From the NCBI GenBank assembly GCA_905233325.1, contig CAJODU010000077.1, positions 720 to 8,789 of the forward strand: 8,070 bases of DNA, read 5' to 3'. Positions 1 to 5,724 of this stretch are shown piece after piece. How positions within the stretch are numbered: the first letter of the stretch is position 1; each line of letters begins with the position of its first letter. The DNA comes from an uncultured Selenomonadaceae bacterium (lineage in GTDB: Bacteria > Bacillota > Negativicutes > Selenomonadales > Selenomonadaceae). The position numbers were made by a program, and so were the translations under genes. The notes under the pieces are model-generated. The model searched no databases. It saw nothing but the letters and a program-made list of their open reading frames with translations, and was not told the DNA's origin.

Positions 1-69
1 GTTTATCTTGCCGGTCCTTACGCTGCCGCCTGTTCCGCCATTGCCGGCAAGATTGCCGACAAAGTTTGA
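1..69 (+). CDS. leuC: 3-isopropylmalate dehydratase large subunit, C-terminal end (partial)
   Basis: The first 22 codons of the window form an open frame ending in TGA at 67-69. The peptide has the Ala-rich tail (AGPYAAACSAIAGKIAD) expected at the C-terminus of LeuC/HacA-type aconitase-family large subunits, where an SPATAAASA-like stretch is followed by a G-x-I-(A/T)-D end. LeuC carries the 4Fe-4S cluster and, together with LeuD, isomerises 2-isopropylmalate to 3-isopropylmalate in leucine synthesis. The 5' part lies outside the window. Identification rests on this short tail plus the leuD gene downstream on the same strand; a homoaconitase-type paralogue cannot be excluded. Confidence 0.8.
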   Translation, partial: VYLAGPYAAACSAIAGKIADKV

Positions 70-101
70 AGCGTGATTGACAGCCTTGACAAATGACGAA
101 G

Positions 102-109
102 AGGAGGGG
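102..109 (+). promoter_or_regulatory. Strong ribosome binding site of the small leuC-leuD intervening gene
   Basis: AGGAGGGG lies 6 bases before the ATG at 116. It is the strongest Shine-Dalgarno match in the leuC-leuD region and the main support that the 90-codon frame is translated. Confidence 0.75.
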
Positions 110-115
110 TAAACA

Positions 116-388
116 ATGGTAGCGATGCAAGCAGCGGTTGTGATTGAGCAGGGTGTAACCTTCGCAGTGGTGGCAGTTCGTCAAGAAGTGACAAACTACA
201 CCTACAGAGCAATCAGAATGAGGCAAGAGCTGCAGAAGGTCTTCAAGAATATGCCGATTATCTTGATGTCGCTGGACTCTAACGGACAGCCGCATTATTA
301 CGGCAGACGCGACATTGTGAACTTCCTCAAGTCAATCAAAGTCAGTCAAATCCCATGGCGGCGGTTCACGTTTGAGCTGGTTACCTGA
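116..388 (+). CDS. Small conserved-looking protein of unknown function between leuC and leuD
   Basis: A 90-residue protein beginning at ATG 116 and ending in TGA at 386-388. The start is set by a near-perfect ribosome site 6 bases upstream; a second ATG at 125 is possible but badly spaced. It starts 46 bases after the leuC stop and ends 61 bases before the leuD ATG, so it is probably co-transcribed with both. No signal peptide or membrane helix is evident. The order of segments suggests a small alpha/beta protein: a hydrophobic strand (AVVIEQGVTFAVVAV, 7-21), a basic helix (about 31-43), a second strand (PIILMSLDS, 47-55) and a motif-like part with G-QPHYYGRRDIVNFL (57-71) ending in PW (80-81). 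The Tyr-Gly-Arg-Arg-Asp block and Pro-Trp look like conserved-family signatures. I do not recognise a function. An accessory role for the dehydratase is only a guess from position. Confidence 0.8.
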   Translation: MVAMQAAVVIEQGVTFAVVAVRQEVTNYTYRAIRMRQELQKVFKNMPIILMSLDSNGQPHYYGRRDIVNFLKSIKVSQIPWRRFTFELVT

Positions 389-437
389 TAGTGTTTCACT
401 GTCTGCTGACTATTGAACGCTGTCTGTTGCAAAGATT

Positions 438-444
438 GGAGTGA
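438..444 (+). promoter_or_regulatory. leuD ribosome binding site, decides the start
   Basis: GGAGTGA lies 5 bases before the ATG at 450. The in-frame GTG at 441 lies inside this site, with GGA directly abutting it, so it is badly placed for initiation. The ATG at 450 is therefore preferred. Confidence 0.65.
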
Positions 445-449
445 ATGAA

Positions 450-953
450 ATGGAACTTGAAGGTAAAGTCTGGAGGTACGGCGACAATATCGACACTGAC
501 GTCATCATTCCTGCCAGATATTTGAATACATTCGATCCCAAAGAGTTGGCAAAACATTGTATGGTTGACATTGACGAGAGTTTTGCCGATAATGTCCGTG
601 AGGGCGACATAATGGTTGGCGGCAAGAACTTCGGCTGCGGATCAAGCCGTGAGCATGCACCCGTTGCTATCAAGGCCTCAGGCGTGCCTGTTGTGATTGC
701 GGCGAGTTTTGCCCGTATCTTCTACCGCAACGGTATCAATATTGGTCTGCCTCTTCTTGAGATTGGCGACGATGTAAACAAAATAAAAGCCGGCGATGTC
801 CTCAAAGTGGACACCTCAACCGGCACTATTGAAGATGTTACGACAGGTGACACCTTCCACGCCCACCCGCTGCCGGGGTTTGTCCAGGAGATTTCCAAGG
901 CGGGCGGTCTCATCAACTACATCAAGGTCAAGGGTGATTTAGGCGCGGAATAA
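450..953 (+). CDS. leuD: 3-isopropylmalate dehydratase small subunit
   Basis: LeuD, the swivel-domain subunit that combines with LeuC to make isopropylmalate isomerase in cytosolic leucine synthesis. From ATG 450 the protein is 167 residues, the usual length of the short (archaeal/Clostridial-type, LeuD2-like) subunits rather than the roughly 200-residue enterobacterial form. Visible signatures are the N-terminal YGDNIDTDVIIPARYL (10-25), the substrate-specificity and loop region GGKNFGCGSSREHAP (57-71) and the FARIFYRNGINIGLP strand/turn (87-101). The C-terminus is full. An open frame also exists from GTG 441 (170 aa), but the spacing to the ribosome site favours 450. The gene is in the same direction as leuC and the small intervening gene, so it is likely translated from the same mRNA. 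No promoter or terminator of its own was found. Leucine-dependent control, if present, would be upstream of the window. Confidence 0.96.
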   Translation: MELEGKVWRYGDNIDTDVIIPARYLNTFDPKELAKHCMVDIDESFADNVREGDIMVGGKNFGCGSSREHAPVAIKASGVPVVIAASFARIFYRNGINIGLPLLEIGDDVNKIKAGDVLKVDTSTGTIEDVTTGDTFHAHPLPGFVQEISKAGGLINYIKVKGDLGAE

Positions 954-958
954 GCCGC

Positions 959-1000
959 AATTCATAATTGACAATTTCTAAATTCAAATGTACAATGAAT
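959..1000. repeat. AT-rich inverted-repeat spacer between leuD and trmFO
   Basis: The convergent spacer carries ATTCAT at 960-965 matched by ATGAAT at 995-1000 in inverted orientation, and an 11-bp palindrome AATTGACAATT at 966-976. It resembles the short ATTGACAATT-type intergenic debris or miniature repeats seen in many AT-rich genomes, and its composition differs sharply from the flanking genes. It lacks the GC-rich stem and T-run of an intrinsic terminator, so a terminator role is doubtful. With one copy in view it cannot be proved to be a dispersed repeat. Confidence 0.35.
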
Positions 1001-1016
1001 ATGATTTGTATTTCAT

Positions 1017-2288
1017 CTACCGTGGGACACACGGGAAGTTACGCTTGTTGCCCTCAAGCGGCGGCAAAAGCCCAAAGTTAATATTCATTGGTTGGAAGTG
1101 CTTGGCGGTCTCCGATGAAGTTATATAGCTAGCCAGTGCACCGTGACAGGTCTCTTTCGGGAAGGTGAGCGGCAATAAGCCTTGACACAGTCTCGCCGCA
1201 TTAATACCTGCAATAAGTCCCGCCGCCGCTGATTCGACATAACCCTCAACGCCCGTCATCTGCCCTGCAAAGAGGAGATTGTCTTTGTCTTTGAGCTGCA
1301 TGGTAGGTTTCAAAAGACGCGGCGAGTTGATAAAAGTGTTCCTGTGCATAACGCCATACCTTACGATCTCAGCATTGGCAAGACCGGGTATCATAGAGAA
1401 GACACGCCGCTGCTCGCCAAACTTCAAATGTGTCTGAAATCCTACAAGGTTGAATAACGTCGCCTCGCGGTTGTCCTGCCTAAGCTGGACGACGGCATAA
1501 GGCACCTCGCCCGTCCTTGGATCAATCAAACCGACAGGCTTTAGATTAGCGAATCTCAAAGTATCCTCACCGCGAGAGGCAATCACCTCAACGGGAAGAC
1601 ACCCCTCAAAGAAGACAGGAGGCTCAAATGCGTGAAGTTCCGCCGTCTCGGCATTGATGAGGGCGTTGCGGAAGTTCAGATATTCTTCACGAGTCATGGG
1701 ACAGTTGATATAGGCGTCATCACCGCCCTTGTCGTATCTTGAGGCACGGAAGGCAATGTTGAAATCAATGCTTTCAAGCGTAACAATTGGAGCGGCGGCG
1801 TCATAGAAGTAGAGGGAATCATCACCGACATACCTGCTCAAAGTCTCCGCCAGAGTGCCGCTCGTCAAAGGACCGCTCGCGACAACCACAACAGCACCTT
1901 CACTGAGGAAGGATTCAATATCATTGACTTCTTCATTGACGATAGTGACGCCTTTGAGAGCGTGCAGCTTGTCCGTGATGTAGCTGCTGAAGTCATGGCG
2001 GTCGACGGCGAGAGCACCGCCGGCAGGGACAGCAGTGGCGTCAGCCGCTTGTATGATAATAGAATCAAGGCGGCGCATCTCCTCTTTGAGGACACCGACG
2101 GCATTGTCAAGGCTTGCCGCCCTCAGTGAATTGCTGCAGACAAGCTCCGCGAAACCGCCTGTTTTGTGAGCGGGCGTCATCTTGGAAGGCCTCATCTCAT
2201 GAAGGATAACCTCAACGCCGTGCTTAGCCGCTTGATAAGTAGCCTCGGAACCCGCAAGTCCCGCACCTATGATATGTATTTTGCTCAA
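1017..2288 (-). CDS. trmFO: Methylenetetrahydrofolate-tRNA-(uracil-5-)-methyltransferase TrmFO
   Basis: TrmFO uses FAD and 5,10-methylenetetrahydrofolate to methylate U54 of tRNA (ribothymidine of the T loop). The N-terminus has the FAD-binding GAGLAGSEA (8-16) and then the family signatures HEMRPSKMTPAHKT (30-43) and ELVCSNSLR (48-56). Cys51 corresponds to the essential Cys of the first motif and Cys230 in FEGCLPVE to the second essential Cys. The start is a TTG at 2288, overlapping the TGA of the upstream topoisomerase-like gene in the four bases TTGA (2288-2285), so the two are probably translationally coupled. The end is odd: after NFGLLPPLEG only ten residues follow (NKRNFPCVPR), whereas TrmFO proteins usually continue with a basic helix rich in K, R and N for a further 15 or so residues. 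At 423 aa it is slightly shorter than the usual length of about 435. All catalytic parts seem present, so it is probably active. Confidence 0.96.
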   Translation of the reverse strand: MSKIHIIGAGLAGSEATYQAAKHGVEVILHEMRPSKMTPAHKTGGFAELVCSNSLRAASLDNAVGVLKEEMRRLDSIIIQAADATAVPAGGALAVDRHDFSSYITDKLHALKGVTIVNEEVNDIESFLSEGAVVVVASGPLTSGTLAETLSRYVGDDSLYFYDAAAPIVTLESIDFNIAFRASRYDKGGDDAYINCPMTREEYLNFRNALINAETAELHAFEPPVFFEGCLPVEVIASRGEDTLRFANLKPVGLIDPRTGEVPYAVVQLRQDNREATLFNLVGFQTHLKFGEQRRVFSMIPGLANAEIVRYGVMHRNTFINSPRLLKPTMQLKDKDNLLFAGQMTGVEGYVESAAAGLIAGINAARLCQGLLPLTFPKETCHGALASYITSSETAKHFQPMNINFGLLPPLEGNKRNFPCVPR

Positions 2289-3967
2289 CTTTCCGCCTTC
2301 TTTGCTGCCTTTTGTTCCTTTGCCTCGCGCTTGAGCTGCTGATTCTCAAGTATTTTATTGATTGGGTGTTCCTTACGAGAAGGGCAAGCCGCATCTCCGC
2401 AATACAGCATTGGTGCACGATCTTTGAAACGGTAGAGGAATAGGGTCTTCCCACAAACATCGCAAACTTTACTCTGCGGCTCGTCCCATGTGGTGAAGTC
2501 ACATTCGGGATAGTTTTCGCAGCGGTAAAACATTCTGCCCTTGTTCAGTCTGCGCCTGTTTAAATGTCCGTTGCACTTCGGACAGCGGCAGTTATTGTCT
2601 TCAAGCGGCTCAAAGTAGGGCTTGGTGTTCTTGCAGTCGGGATAGCCGGAACAGGCCAGGAAAGCACCGTAGCGGCTGCGGCGGATAATCATTTTTCTTC
2701 CGCATTTGTCGCAGGTGACGTCACTTTCAATAACAGGCGGCTCTTTAGGCGTCAGATCATCACCGAGCTTGTCAAGAACCTTCGTCAAAATGCCGTTGAA
2801 TTGTTTCCAAAAGGCTGATACGGCGGTCATCTTGTCCTCTGAATCATTGAGCAAAGTCTCTATCTTCGTGATGAATTTGTCGCTTATAGCATTTGTGAAG
2901 TATTCCTTGAGGACGCTCATTATTGAAAGACCGAGCTCTGTGGGCTTGTAGCCGTTTTCCGTAAGCTCTATATATTTGCGCTTGAGCATAGAGCAAACTG
3001 CCTCAGAGAAAGTGTCACTCCAGGGAAGGCCGCGTCTTTCCAATTCAGACATCAAAAGATAATCGTTGTATTGATTCATAGTTTTAGAAGGAGCGGCGGC
3101 AGGAAGTTTGCCGTTACAATACTGCCATATCAAGTTGTAGATTTTGAACTGGTTGGCAGGAAGGTAATTTTTGAGTGACTCCGGTGTTCGCTGAGGATCA
3201 GTCGGGACAATGTGATCGGATTTGTACCAAGTAATCAAACCGACAGAAGAATCATCAACCTTCACGCCCTCATAGAGCTGCTTGATCGTGATGGAAATGG
3301 CTCCAATGGGAAGGTCGAGTTCTCTTGTGGAAAGCATCAGCAAATTCTTCCGAGTAAGAGAATCATTAAAATCAACGGAAATACCTTCCGGGATAGGGTG
3401 AGAATTCTTCTCTTGCTCACAAATAAGCCTTAAAATCACTGCTTGAGGAAGAGTGACAGAAATGCCGCGATAGATTTTGCTCCAGAGAATAGGTTGGAGA
3501 CTGTAGGTGAAGAGACGATTGACAGCCCTTCTGGCTTCGTAAATCTTAATCAAGCTCATATCAATGGGACGAGCGTTTGTAATGCAGTCATTGACGCTCG
3601 TCTTGGTGATCTCATTGAGGACAATCCTGCAAGTTGAGGAGGGATTAAAGCCCAGCAGTTGACAATATTGATAGGCAACGGCCTCACCTTGAGGATCGTT
3701 GTCAGTACAGGCATAAATACGCCGTGCCTGTATAGCCTCTTTGCGAATCTGCCTTAATAACTGCCCTTTACCGCGAATCGTTATATAATGCGGTTCAAAG
3801 TTATTTTCGGGATCAATAGCCAATCTGGTTTTAGGTAGATATTGAAGAAAACCATCCGTTGACATCACTAAATATTGTCGACCAATCATCTTTTTGATAA
3901 CCTTAGCCTTTTCGGCAGTATCCGTCAGTATCAGTGTTTTTAATGTTGATGTTTTTAATTTACTCAC
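2285..3967 (-). CDS. Topoisomerase I-like protein with a degenerate active site and three zinc ribbons
   Basis: A 560-residue relative of bacterial type IA DNA topoisomerase (TopA), which normally runs near 690 residues or more. Family landmarks align along its length: a TOPRIM domain (11-130, with NNFEPHYITIRGKG at 55-68 and RIVLNEITKT at 114-123), EARR (144-147), QLYEGV (230-235), RTPESLKNYL (260-269), and C-terminal C4 zinc ribbons at Cys419/422/439/445, Cys462/465/483/489 and Cys502/505/523/528, then a Lys-rich tail. Catalytic positions are changed: TOPRIM Glu is Asp16, DxDxE reads DNDPQ (89-93), GH is GF (39-40), AGRVQS reads VTLPQA (171-176), and GLITYMRTD reads GLITWYKSD (243-251), giving Trp247 for the DNA-linking Tyr and Lys249 for Arg. 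About 130 residues of the gate/arch region are missing. It is probably a DNA- or RNA-binding pseudoenzyme; Tyr248 as a shifted nucleophile is a remote alternative. The start is GTG 3967, with GGGG directly abutting it, so the exact start is uncertain, but it must precede the first TOPRIM strand. Confidence 0.9.
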   Translation of the reverse strand: MSKLKTSTLKTLILTDTAEKAKVIKKMIGRQYLVMSTDGFLQYLPKTRLAIDPENNFEPHYITIRGKGQLLRQIRKEAIQARRIYACTDNDPQGEAVAYQYCQLLGFNPSSTCRIVLNEITKTSVNDCITNARPIDMSLIKIYEARRAVNRLFTYSLQPILWSKIYRGISVTLPQAVILRLICEQEKNSHPIPEGISVDFNDSLTRKNLLMLSTRELDLPIGAISITIKQLYEGVKVDDSSVGLITWYKSDHIVPTDPQRTPESLKNYLPANQFKIYNLIWQYCNGKLPAAAPSKTMNQYNDYLLMSELERRGLPWSDTFSEAVCSMLKRKYIELTENGYKPTELGLSIMSVLKEYFTNAISDKFITKIETLLNDSEDKMTAVSAFWKQFNGILTKVLDKLGDDLTPKEPPVIESDVTCDKCGRKMIIRRSRYGAFLACSGYPDCKNTKPYFEPLEDNNCRCPKCNGHLNRRRLNKGRMFYRCENYPECDFTTWDEPQSKVCDVCGKTLFLYRFKDRAPMLYCGDAACPSRKEHPINKILENQQLKREAKEQKAAKKAES

Positions 3968-4002
3968 CCCTATACTATTTTTTGCTCACGTCAATTTTTC
4001 TA

Positions 4003-4018
4003 CTTTTTCAGTAAAAAG
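4003..4018 (-). promoter_or_regulatory. Small perfect hairpin at the predicted 5' end of the topA-like/trmFO transcript
   Basis: Read on the minus strand, CTTTTT and AAAAAG form a 6-bp stem around the loop ACTG. The predicted transcription start of the minus-strand promoter (about 4012-4013) falls in this element, so it may be initiation-region DNA symmetry rather than an RNA hairpin. It is AT-rich and weak. Confidence 0.3.
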
Positions 4019-4019
4019 C

Positions 4020-4048
4020 ATTGTAATATGCTGCTTTATTTTTGTCAA
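4020..4048 (-). promoter_or_regulatory. Sigma-70-type promoter of the topA-like/trmFO operon
   Basis: On the minus strand a consensus -35 TTGACA (4048-4043) is followed after exactly 17 bases by a -10 TACAAT (4025-4020). The predicted start is near 4013, leaving about 45 bases of leader before the GTG at 3967. The match is close to consensus, so strong vegetative expression is expected, which argues against the topoisomerase-like gene being a silent relic. Confidence 0.8.
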
Positions 4049-4049
4049 G

Positions 4050-4073
4050 CACTTTCTTTGCCACTTTGCTTTT
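4050..4073. repeat. Two direct repeats abutting the -35 of the minus-strand promoter
   Basis: On the plus strand CACTTTCTTTGC (4050-4061) is followed immediately by CACTTTGCTTTT (starting at 4062), sharing CACTTT and a TTTG/CTTT-rich remainder with a period of about one helical turn. The position just upstream of the -35 at 4043-4048 would suit a class I/II activator site or an upstream element. No family assignment is possible. Confidence 0.3.
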
Positions 4074-4119
4074 ATCAATTTGCCGTCACCGTGTCATTTG
4101 TGAAATACTTATAAATTTA

Positions 4120-4148
4120 TTGACTTTTCTCATTTGTTCCGCTAAAAT
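4120..4148 (+). promoter_or_regulatory. Sigma-70-type promoter of the permease/SHMT-like/nth operon
   Basis: A -35 TTGACT (4120-4125) and a -10 TAAAAT (4143-4148) are separated by exactly 17 bases. The predicted start is around 4155, giving a leader of about 65 bases before the ATG at 4222. The promoter is divergent from the one at 4020-4048, with about 70 bases between the two -35 boxes. Confidence 0.72.
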
Positions 4149-4153
4149 ATTTT

Positions 4154-4170
4154 AGTTAGTGACAGTAACT
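4154..4170. promoter_or_regulatory. 17-bp near-perfect palindrome overlapping the predicted transcription start, candidate operator
   Basis: AGTTAGTGACAGTAACT is a two-fold symmetric site with one central base; seven of its eight arm pairs match and one is G-G. It starts 6 bases after the -10 TAAAAT and so covers the predicted start point of the permease operon, a classic place for a repressor. The regulator is unknown. A purely structural hairpin in the RNA leader is the alternative reading. Confidence 0.5.
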
Positions 4171-4221
4171 GATACTATACAGATTGATGCCAAGATGATT
4201 TTGAGCGTCTCGAATTGAAGT

Positions 4222-5676
4222 ATGAGCAATGCCACAAAATATATAGGGTGGTGTTTCGTATTGGAGACATTTTGCGTAGGTGTTTCGATTGTCGGCTTGA
4301 TGATGTTCGCTTATCGTGGCTGGTCAATTATTTTGATCGCACCGTTTTTTGCCGTGCTGTCGGCTATATTGAGCGAGTTTGGTATCATGCCGATTTACAG
4401 TGAATTGTATATGACACGTCTTGCAGAGTATACTAAGACTTATTATCCTGTCTTCCTTTTCGGTGCGGTGTTTGCGAGGTTGATGGAGAAGGGCGGACTT
4501 GCCTCAGCCATTGCCGGCAAGATTATGTCAATTCTTGGTGAGAAGAGAGCTGTCCTTGCTGTTATTCTCGGCTGCGGAGCGTTGACTTACGGCGGCTTGA
4601 GCGTTTTTGTCGTTGCCTTCGTTATGTACCCTTTCGGTGCCGAGATTTTCCGCAAGGCTAACATTCCCAAAAGGCTCTTGCCCGCTACTCTCTGGATGGG
4701 TATTTTTTCATTTGCAATGGTTGCCTTGCCCGGTACGCCGCAGATTCAAAATATTATACCTTCATCTTACTTCGGCACGTCGACTTGGGCAGGTGTGGGG
4801 ATCGGCTTATTTGCAACGATTCTATTTTTGGCGATCAGCTTGGGCTGGTTGACTTTCCGTGCTAAGTCCCTGCAAGCTAAAGGCGAAGGTTACGGCGGAC
4901 AGGTCGAGCAGAAACAGCGAAAAGATCGACGCCTTCCACCGTGGCACTTGGCGTTGATTCCTTTGCTGATGGTCATTGTCATCAACGTGATATTGAGCAA
5001 TCCATTCCATTGGGATTGGGGATTTCATTGGAACGAGGCGAGTTTAGAGGCTTTTTTGCCGTTTGAATTGAAGTTGTTGGCGGCGAGTGTCGGCAAGATT
5101 CAAGCTATTTGGTCAATCTCCGTTGCTCTGATATTGAGCAGTATTGCCGCCGCTTACATTGGACGCAAGCGTTATCAAAGCGGCAGTGAAAATCTCCTCG
5201 CCACTATCAACTACGGTGCCGTCTCCTCCTGTGCGGCTGTCCTAAATGTCGCATCAGGATTTGCCTTTGGCAGCGTCATGGTAAGCATGCCTGGTTTTCT
5301 GCCTATCAAGGAGATTCTGTTGAGCATTGGCGACACGGCGGGACCTCTCGTCTCTGCCGTCTTGACGACCAACATCATGGGCGGAATCACCGGCTCCGCG
5401 TCCGGCGGTCTGACTATTGCCCTCTCAATGCTTGGGGACACTTGGGCGACAATGGCGGCCGCTCAAGGTATACCGCTTGAGGCTCTCCACAGAATTGTAG
5501 CCATCGCGTCTATCGGTATTGATCCCGTGCCTCATTGCGGTGCTCTTGTCACGCTCCTGGCAATTTGCGGCCTCACACACAAAGAGGCCTATTACGACAT
5601 CATCGTTCTCATGGGTCTAAAGTTCCTGGTGCCTTTCCTGTGCATATTGTTCTATATGTTGACAGGCATTGCTTGA
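4222..5676 (+). CDS. GntP-family permease (organic acid / sugar acid transporter)
   Basis: A 484-residue, strongly hydrophobic inner-membrane protein with about a dozen predicted spans and no cleaved signal peptide. Segments typical of the GntP family are seen: YRGWSIILIAPFFAVLSAIL (31-50), FLFGAVFARLMEKGGLASAIA (78-98), TYGGLSVFVVAFVMYPF (122-138), ALPGTPQIQNIIPSSYFGT (168-186), NIMGGITGSASGGLTIAL (384-401) and DPVPHCGALVTLLAICGLTHKE (434-455). A hydrophilic loop with many charges lies at about 213-238. Members import gluconate, other sugar acids, lactate, glycerate or related acids, usually with protons; the substrate here cannot be read off. ATG 4222 is the first in-frame start after a stop at 4216-4218, but the ribosome site is weak (only GAAG beside it), so initiation is inefficient or a later start (TTG 4261) is used. 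It is preceded by a promoter and candidate operator and followed 48 bases later by the SHMT-like gene. Confidence 0.88.
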   Translation: MSNATKYIGWCFVLETFCVGVSIVGLMMFAYRGWSIILIAPFFAVLSAILSEFGIMPIYSELYMTRLAEYTKTYYPVFLFGAVFARLMEKGGLASAIAGKIMSILGEKRAVLAVILGCGALTYGGLSVFVVAFVMYPFGAEIFRKANIPKRLLPATLWMGIFSFAMVALPGTPQIQNIIPSSYFGTSTWAGVGIGLFATILFLAISLGWLTFRAKSLQAKGEGYGGQVEQKQRKDRRLPPWHLALIPLLMVIVINVILSNPFHWDWGFHWNEASLEAFLPFELKLLAASVGKIQAIWSISVALILSSIAAAYIGRKRYQSGSENLLATINYGAVSSCAAVLNVASGFAFGSVMVSMPGFLPIKEILLSIGDTAGPLVSAVLTTNIMGGITGSASGGLTIALSMLGDTWATMAAAQGIPLEALHRIVAIASIGIDPVPHCGALVTLLAICGLTHKEAYYDIIVLMGLKFLVPFLCILFYMLTGIA

Positions 5677-5710
5677 GAAAATCTTCATCAATATTGCTAA
5701 AGTTTAGTAA

Positions 5711-5718
5711 AGAGGTGA
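5711..5718 (+). promoter_or_regulatory. Ribosome binding site fixing the GTG start of the SHMT-like gene
   Basis: AGAGGTGA lies 6 bases before the GTG at 5725. The spacing and match support this GTG as the true start, which yields an N-terminus that aligns with the family. Confidence 0.7.
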
Positions 5719-5724
5719 CTTCCT

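Noticed and set aside
37..54. 18-base string also present at 4507-4524
   Set aside because: Both copies lie inside coding sequence and encode the common peptide AIAGKI with favoured codons; similarity does not extend to the flanks, so it is coincidence rather than a mobile repeat.
399..429. Direct repeat CTGTCTGCTG / CTGTCTGTTG before leuD
   Set aside because: It is short, imperfect and single; there is no sign of an operator or hairpin.
441..443. GTG as leuD start
   Set aside because: It lies within the ribosome site; the ATG at 450 has proper spacing and gives the usual N-terminus.
954..1016. Bidirectional terminator between leuD and trmFO
   Set aside because: The inverted repeats are AT-only and not followed by a T-run; no convincing intrinsic terminator.
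2285..3967. Calling the topoisomerase-like gene a pseudogene or frameshifted topA
   Set aside because: The frame is uninterrupted, family motifs stay in one frame, zinc ribbons are perfect and the promoter is strong; the changes are substitutions and in-frame losses.
4215..4403. 62-codon frame starting at TTG 4215 overlapping the permease start
   Set aside because: It is out of frame with the permease, has no ribosome site and no family features.
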